Assembly: GCA_002690445.1 (NCBI GenBank)
Contig: NZER01000489.1
Coordinates: 1 to 17,367 of the forward strand
Length of the DNA stretch: 17,367 nt
Origin: Candidatus Pacearchaeota archaeon
GTDB lineage: Archaea > Nanoarchaeota > Nanoarchaeia > Pacearchaeales > GW2011-AR1
Direction of reading: 5' to 3'
Part shown: positions 13,763 through 17,367 of the stretch, in pieces
Layout: each line of letters starts with the position of its first letter
Numbering within the stretch: position 1 is the stretch's first letter
The notes under the pieces: model-generated
What the model was told of the DNA's origin: nothing
Database searches by the model: none
The model's input: the letters and a program-made list of their open reading frames with translations, nothing else
Program-made: the position numbers and the translations under genes

Positions 13763-13809
13763 TGACAGATGCACAAATAGAAGATCTTTTGGATACTTAT
13801 GTTGATGGC
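13721..13809 (+). repeat. Gene junction with duplicated docking motif and embedded SD
   Basis: LESLLDDYVGGSE of one protein is followed by MTDAQIEDLLDTYVDG of the next. Bases 13739-13764 (26 bp, including the Shine-Dalgarno GGAGGT and the TAATG) are identical to 16367-16392. Confidence 0.75.
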
Positions 13810-14895
13810 AATCAACTAGGTCAGAATAACTTGAATAGAAAACCAATGGGTTATTGGAAAGATATAGATAATGTTCTGTTAGAATCAAGGAAAGTTATGA
13901 GTCAATTAGGAGTTGATGAACTTCCAGCTCATGATGTTTTAATCAAAGAAGGTTATTCGGCCTTAACAGGAGCAATTGGAAGATACCATAGTTATAGAGA
14001 GATAAGAGAAAGATTGGATCAACCTCCTGTAAAAAAGGTAGATAGTTATTGGAATGATCCGCAAGTTATAGAATCTGAATCTCGTGGATTTATGCAAGAA
14101 AATGGATTTGAATTTTTCCCCTCTAGAACTAAATTAAAGAAATTAGGAAGGTATGATTTATTGAATGCTATTCATAAATACTACCCAGGCAATCATAGGG
14201 CATTAAGAGAAAAACTAGGTCAGGATCCTTCAGATAGGGGAACTGGATATTGGAATTTAGAAGAAAATGTAGTTAGAGAATGTACTGAATTTATGCAGGA
14301 ACATGGATTTGATTTATTGCCTAGTACAAAAGTAATGGATGAATTAGGGAGAGGGGATTTATCTAAGGGCATACAAAATCATTATGGTATGAAAAGAGTA
14401 AGATCTCTTTTTGGAGAAAAAACAAGATCTGAGAAGCCACGTGGATATTGGAAAGATCCTGATAATGTTTTAAATGAAGCAAAAGAATTTATGAAGAAAA
14501 GAAAGTTAAGGAAATTTCCAACATTAGGATCGCTAAATAAAATGGGCAGCTCTAGTCTGCGTGTCGCAATTGGAAATTATCCCGGAGGCTTAGACAAATT
14601 TTACGAGGATCTTGGAACTGATGCTGAAAGATGGACAACTCCAGGTTATTGGAAAGATGAAGAAAATTTACTTTCAGAAATTGATTCATTTCTGCAAACA
14701 AATGAGTTAGATAATTTACCTCCTTATCAAGTAATCTCTCAAATGGGCAGACAAGATATCGTAAGAGCAATAGTTAGACATCATGGAGGATTCAATAGTT
14801 TTCGTCCAAAATTAAATGAACATCTTGGAATAGAATCTGATTGTGATCAATTAGAGTTGTTATTAGATAAATACATTGGAGGCAATGAACAATGA
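13762..14895 (+). CDS. Modular repeat protein, architecture B5
   Basis: The 377-residue protein has MTDAQIEDLLDTYVDG at the N-terminus and then five B modules starting near residues 30, 96, 162, 228 and 295, a strikingly regular 66-67 residue period. Each begins (G/S)YW.....N/V, has E at the start of helix 1, (F/L)P at the turn, G(Y/R)..L..(A/G)I in helix 2, and R..L..(L/F)G at the end. The first lacks HGG (YHSYREIRERL) and the third has HYGMKRVRSLFG, so the HGGF sequence is optional whereas YW, the P turn and the AI helix are not. It ends QLELLLDKYIGGNEQ. The near-constant spacing argues for a superhelical array of three-helix units (inference). It overlaps the next gene by ATGA. Confidence 0.85.
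   Translation: MTDAQIEDLLDTYVDGNQLGQNNLNRKPMGYWKDIDNVLLESRKVMSQLGVDELPAHDVLIKEGYSALTGAIGRYHSYREIRERLDQPPVKKVDSYWNDPQVIESESRGFMQENGFEFFPSRTKLKKLGRYDLLNAIHKYYPGNHRALREKLGQDPSDRGTGYWNLEENVVRECTEFMQEHGFDLLPSTKVMDELGRGDLSKGIQNHYGMKRVRSLFGEKTRSEKPRGYWKDPDNVLNEAKEFMKKRKLRKFPTLGSLNKMGSSSLRVAIGNYPGGLDKFYEDLGTDAERWTTPGYWKDEENLLSEIDSFLQTNELDNLPPYQVISQMGRQDIVRAIVRHHGGFNSFRPKLNEHLGIESDCDQLELLLDKYIGGNEQ
14851..14894 (+). repeat. Terminal docking motif and embedded SD
   Basis: This encodes LELLLDKYIGGNEQ. GGAGG (14878-14882) lies 9 nt before ATG 14892. The following protein lacks the N-terminal copy of the motif. Confidence 0.65.
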
Positions 14896-15542
14896 CATTA
14901 TCACCTTGGACTAGTTTTAAAGAGTGGGAAGAATATGGAATTGAAAATGGATATGAAGAAAGAAGCCCCCATAGTTTGCGAAAAAGTGAAAAAGATATAG
15001 AGAGGTCTTGGATAAGAAGAGGTTATTTTAAAAAATGGATGAATGATTTTACTTTTCAATACAAAACACCGCATAAAAAATCAGTAAATTTCTGGAAGAA
15101 TCTACAAAATACAGTTGATGAAGCAAGGAGTATAATGAAAGAAAATAATTGGGAAAGACTGCCTAATTCCGATGTTTTGGTAGATCAAGGATATTCAAGT
15201 TTATCTTTAGCAATAACAAAATATCACGATGGTTTTGTTGAATTCAGAAAAATCTTGGGAGATAATGCTTTTCAGAGGAAAAATGGGATTTGGAAAGATT
15301 TAGATTATATCTTAGATTATACCCAACAAGTTCTAAAAAAAGAGGATTGGGATGAATTACCAAGTGCTGGAATACTATCAGAAAAAGGATATAGTGCTTT
15401 GTCAAGAGCAATATCTGTTTATCACAAATCTTTTCCAGAATTTAGAAAGAAATTGAGAGAATACATGGGACAATATAGGAAAAATCAGGAAGCCCATTTA
15501 GAATCATTATTAGAGGAATATATTCGGGGTGAAGAACAATGA
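14892..15542 (+). CDS. Modular repeat protein, architecture A1-B2, no N-terminal docking peptide
   Basis: The 216-residue protein is the shortest complete repeat protein here and the only one mixing a single A module with more than one B. It starts MTLSPW directly in an A module (6-55: FKEWEEYGIENGY, RSPHSL, ERSWIRRG, KKWMNDFTF), followed by B modules at 67-123 and 132-193 and the tail HLESLLEEYIRGEEQ (202-216). In A1, WY is WI. In the tail the Gly-Gly is Arg-Gly and Asp is Glu, the most divergent tail of the set. The missing N-terminal docking peptide may reflect a deletion that fused the body of an A-type gene to the preceding start site (inference). GGAGG upstream and the ATGA overlap support the start. 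Confidence 0.8.
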   Translation: MTLSPWTSFKEWEEYGIENGYEERSPHSLRKSEKDIERSWIRRGYFKKWMNDFTFQYKTPHKKSVNFWKNLQNTVDEARSIMKENNWERLPNSDVLVDQGYSSLSLAITKYHDGFVEFRKILGDNAFQRKNGIWKDLDYILDYTQQVLKKEDWDELPSAGILSEKGYSALSRAISVYHKSFPEFRKKLREYMGQYRKNQEAHLESLLEEYIRGEEQ

Positions 15543-15586
15543 CAAAAACGCAACTAGAAAGTTTGTTAGATAATTATGTTGAAGGA
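15498..15586 (+). repeat. Gene junction with duplicated docking motif and variant SD
   Basis: LESLLEEYIRGEEQ is followed by MTKTQLESLLDNYVEG. Here Arg-Gly replaces Gly-Gly, and the DNA reads GGGGTGA (15526-15532), still a usable Shine-Dalgarno 6 nt before ATG 15539. The protein motif changed while the ribosome-binding function was kept. Confidence 0.65.
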
Positions 15587-16390
15587 GAAGATACTGAAAC
15601 TGATAGAGAAGAAGTTAAGCCTACTTGGGAAACTGAAGAGGAGTGGAAAAAGTATGGAATTGAAAACGAGTTTAATAAAAAAAATCCCCACGGTTTACAG
15701 AAAGGACAGAAATATGAAAGATCTTGGTATCAGAAGGGTGTAAAGAGGGGGTGGATAAGAAATTTTAGTTTTAATAAAAAGAAAGATCAAAAATCTCGAT
15801 GGAAAACTGAAGAAGAATGGAGACAATATGGATTAGGAAAAGGATACCATAAAAGGAGTCCTAGTAGTTTTAGAGACAGCATTGATGAGATTGAGCGTAA
15901 ATGGTATTGTAGAGGTAGCAATCAAAAATGGTGTAAAAATTTTGATTTTAACAGAAATTTAGAATGGGATACTTTTGAAGAATGGGAATATTATGGAATT
16001 GACAATGGATACAATCAAGATAATGCAATGAGTATTTTAAACGGAGATGATGAAAAATCTAGAAAATGGTATAAAAGAGGTGAATATAAAAAGTGGATCA
16101 GCGAATTTACTTTCAATAGTAAAAGATTGCCTAATGGAACTTGGAAAGAACTTAATTATATATTAGAAAAAGCATTAGAAGCCATAGATGAAAATGGATG
16201 GGATGAATTGCCTGGAGGCACAAAATTATGTCAGATTGGATATGGTGCACTTGCAACCTCAATTCATAGATATCATGGAGGCTTCCTTGCCTTTAGGGAG
16301 AAGTTGAGAGAGTATATAGGGCAGCCAAGGGAAACAGAATCAGATCAACTAGAATCTTTATTAGACGATTATGTTGGAGGTAGTGAATAA
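15539..16390 (+). CDS. Modular repeat protein, architecture A3-B
   Basis: The 283-residue protein starts MTKTQLESLLDNYVEGEDTETD, then A modules at 30-78, 88-137 and 143-192, a B module at 202-261 (WKELNYILEKALEAIDENGW, LPGGTKLCQIGYGAL, SIHRYHGGFLAFREKL) and the tail QLESLLDDYVGGSE (270-283). It looks like a shortened form of the A5-B proteins at the start of the operon, with the same acidic linker before the first WETEEEW. The B module keeps every consensus position and is the clearest example of the type. A3 has an unusual DNAMSIL in place of R.P.SL. It overlaps the previous gene by 4 nt and the next by 1 nt. Confidence 0.85.
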   Translation: MTKTQLESLLDNYVEGEDTETDREEVKPTWETEEEWKKYGIENEFNKKNPHGLQKGQKYERSWYQKGVKRGWIRNFSFNKKKDQKSRWKTEEEWRQYGLGKGYHKRSPSSFRDSIDEIERKWYCRGSNQKWCKNFDFNRNLEWDTFEEWEYYGIDNGYNQDNAMSILNGDDEKSRKWYKRGEYKKWISEFTFNSKRLPNGTWKELNYILEKALEAIDENGWDELPGGTKLCQIGYGALATSIHRYHGGFLAFREKLREYIGQPRETESDQLESLLDDYVGGSE

Positions 16391-16392
16391 TG
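16349..16392 (+). repeat. Terminal docking motif and embedded SD
   Basis: This encodes LESLLDDYVGGSE followed by TAATG. It shares 26 identical bp (16367-16392) with 13739-13764. GGAGGT (16376-16381) serves ATG 16390. Confidence 0.7.
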
Positions 16393-17367
16393 GAAAGGAC
16401 GCCAAATGGATTTTATAAGGATAGAACTGATGATCAGCTTGTCGATTATACAAAGCAACATTTTAATGGAAGGAATCCTAAATATCTTCAAAAAAATGCT
16501 TATGGATTATATCATCAATTAAGAATTCGTAATCTTTTTCCAGTACTAGAAGAAGAGGGAGTAATCATACGTTATAGAAGGAATTTTGCAAGAGAAAGTG
16601 ACGAAGGTCTCATCGAACAAGTTAAAGAAAAATATTCTGGAAAAAGCCCTAAAGAAGTACAGAATAATGATAATGGACTATATCAAGTATTAGTTGAAAG
16701 AGATTTAATTGGAGACCTTGTTGAATCAGATGTTTTAGTAAGAAGACAAAGAAACTTTAGAAGCATGAATGATGAACAATTATCTAGTCATATCAAAGAT
16801 AATTATAAAGGAAAAAGCCCTACAGAACTTAAAAATGAAGATGATAGTTTATATCAGGTTTTAGTAAGAAGAGACTTAATTAAAAAACTTGTTGAAAATC
16901 GAATCTTAAAAAGAAAAATAAGAAATTTTAATCAAGTGAGCAATGAGGAATTATTAGAATATGTAAGGGATAATTATGAAGGAAGAAATATTGTAGAATT
17001 TAGAGAAGTAGATGGAAGTCTTTATGGAGTTTTAAAAAGAAAAGGGCTTATTGATAAACTTGTAAACATGAAAGTTCTAAAAAGAAAAAAAAGAAAATAT
17101 GGATTATTCGATGAAATGAATAATGATGAGTTAATGGATTATACAAAAAGATTTCATAATGGTCAAAGCCCTTCTAAAATATTAGAAGAAAATCAAATTC
17201 TTTATGGCAGATTAATGCAATGTAATTTAATAGACGTTTTAGTAGATAATGGAATTATTGTTAGAAAACGTCATCATAATCCTTATAGAGATGTTAATGA
17301 TGCTTTACGATGTGCAGAAGATCTAATGGAGAATCTTGGACTTTCAGAATTACCAACTGAGAAAAAA
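16390..17367 (+). CDS. Modular repeat protein, architecture C5-B (runs off the right edge)
   Basis: The frame is open for 326 codons from ATG 16390 to the last base, with no stop, so the gene continues outside. There is no N-terminal docking peptide; it begins MERTPNGFYKDRTDDQL. Five C modules lie at about 7-63, 69-120, 126-177, 184-235 and 244-295. Each has (D/N)(E/D).L, a helix with Y or F, (N/S/E)G(K/R/Q)(S/N)P or similar, an Asp/Asn, LY..L..R.LI..LV, and a basic (R/K)RK.R(N)F linker. A B module is entered at Tyr299 (PYRDVNDAL, LSELPTEKK). By analogy with the C3-B protein upstream, it should end shortly after one B module with a LESLLDxYVGG tail, a testable prediction. The start is supported by GGAGGT and TAATG overlap. 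Confidence 0.8.
   Translation, partial: MERTPNGFYKDRTDDQLVDYTKQHFNGRNPKYLQKNAYGLYHQLRIRNLFPVLEEEGVIIRYRRNFARESDEGLIEQVKEKYSGKSPKEVQNNDNGLYQVLVERDLIGDLVESDVLVRRQRNFRSMNDEQLSSHIKDNYKGKSPTELKNEDDSLYQVLVRRDLIKKLVENRILKRKIRNFNQVSNEELLEYVRDNYEGRNIVEFREVDGSLYGVLKRKGLIDKLVNMKVLKRKKRKYGLFDEMNNDELMDYTKRFHNGQSPSKILEENQILYGRLMQCNLIDVLVDNGIIVRKRHHNPYRDVNDALRCAEDLMENLGLSELPTEKK

Noticed and set aside
5290..17367. Repeats as a CRISPR array or as DNA-level tandem repeats
   Set aside because: The repetition is at protein level with strongly diverged DNA, every copy is in frame, and there are no constant-length identical repeats with spacers.

Overview
The window looks archaeal, most likely from an AT-rich DPANN-type lineage (inference). 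The reasons are TTTATAAA-like TATA boxes about 25-45 bp upstream of start codons, an MNT/HEPN pair, a compact AAG-type glycosylase homologue, and very dense gene packing. No rRNA, tRNA, CRISPR array, transposase or integrase was seen. No stretch over 300 bases lacks a gene.

Left region, 1-2830, + strand: the 3' end of an unknown gene; a 220-residue HTH/coiled-coil protein; an overlapping MNT nucleotidyltransferase plus HEPN pair with two matching inverted repeats in its promoter; and two small unknown genes. The second small gene has a near-copy of the same inverted repeat touching its start codon.

Minus-strand operon, 5006 to 2823: three proteins I do not recognise and an AAG-family glycosylase homologue that appears to lack the catalytic glutamate. 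The genes are spaced 1 bp apart and read from a TATA box at 5033-5040.

Plus-strand operon, 5141 to beyond the right edge (over 12.2 kb): this is the main item. A 50-residue ribbon-helix-helix protein leads ten further genes, each overlapping the previous one by 1 or 4 nt. Eight of them, the last one cut by the window, are built from three kinds of Trp/Tyr-rich modules of about 50-65 residues, here named A (W..EEW..G...GY...P.SL....ERSWY.RG....W...F.F), B (YW...N....E......G..LP....L...GY..L..AI.KYHGGF..FR..L) and C (EEL.....YxG.sP.EL...D..LY..L..R.LI..L). The domain order is RHH; A5-B; A5-B; B4; SNF2 ATPase with a methyltransferase-like C-terminal domain (1279 aa); a small TraB/TIKI-like protein; C3-B; B5; A1-B2; A3-B; C5-B (partial). 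I count 14 A, 15 complete B and 8 C modules.

All seven complete repeat proteins end in a B module followed by an acidic tail, L-E-x-L-L-[DE]-x-Y-x-G-G. Five of them also start with a very similar L-E-x-L-L-D-x-Y-V peptide. The codons of the C-terminal Gly-Gly double as the Shine-Dalgarno sequence of the next gene. My reading (inference) is a modular family of intracellular, probably nucleic-acid-binding adaptors that share a terminal docking peptide and are made together with a SNF2 motor. I do not recognise it as a described system. Chromosomal, proviral or plasmid origin cannot be decided from this window.
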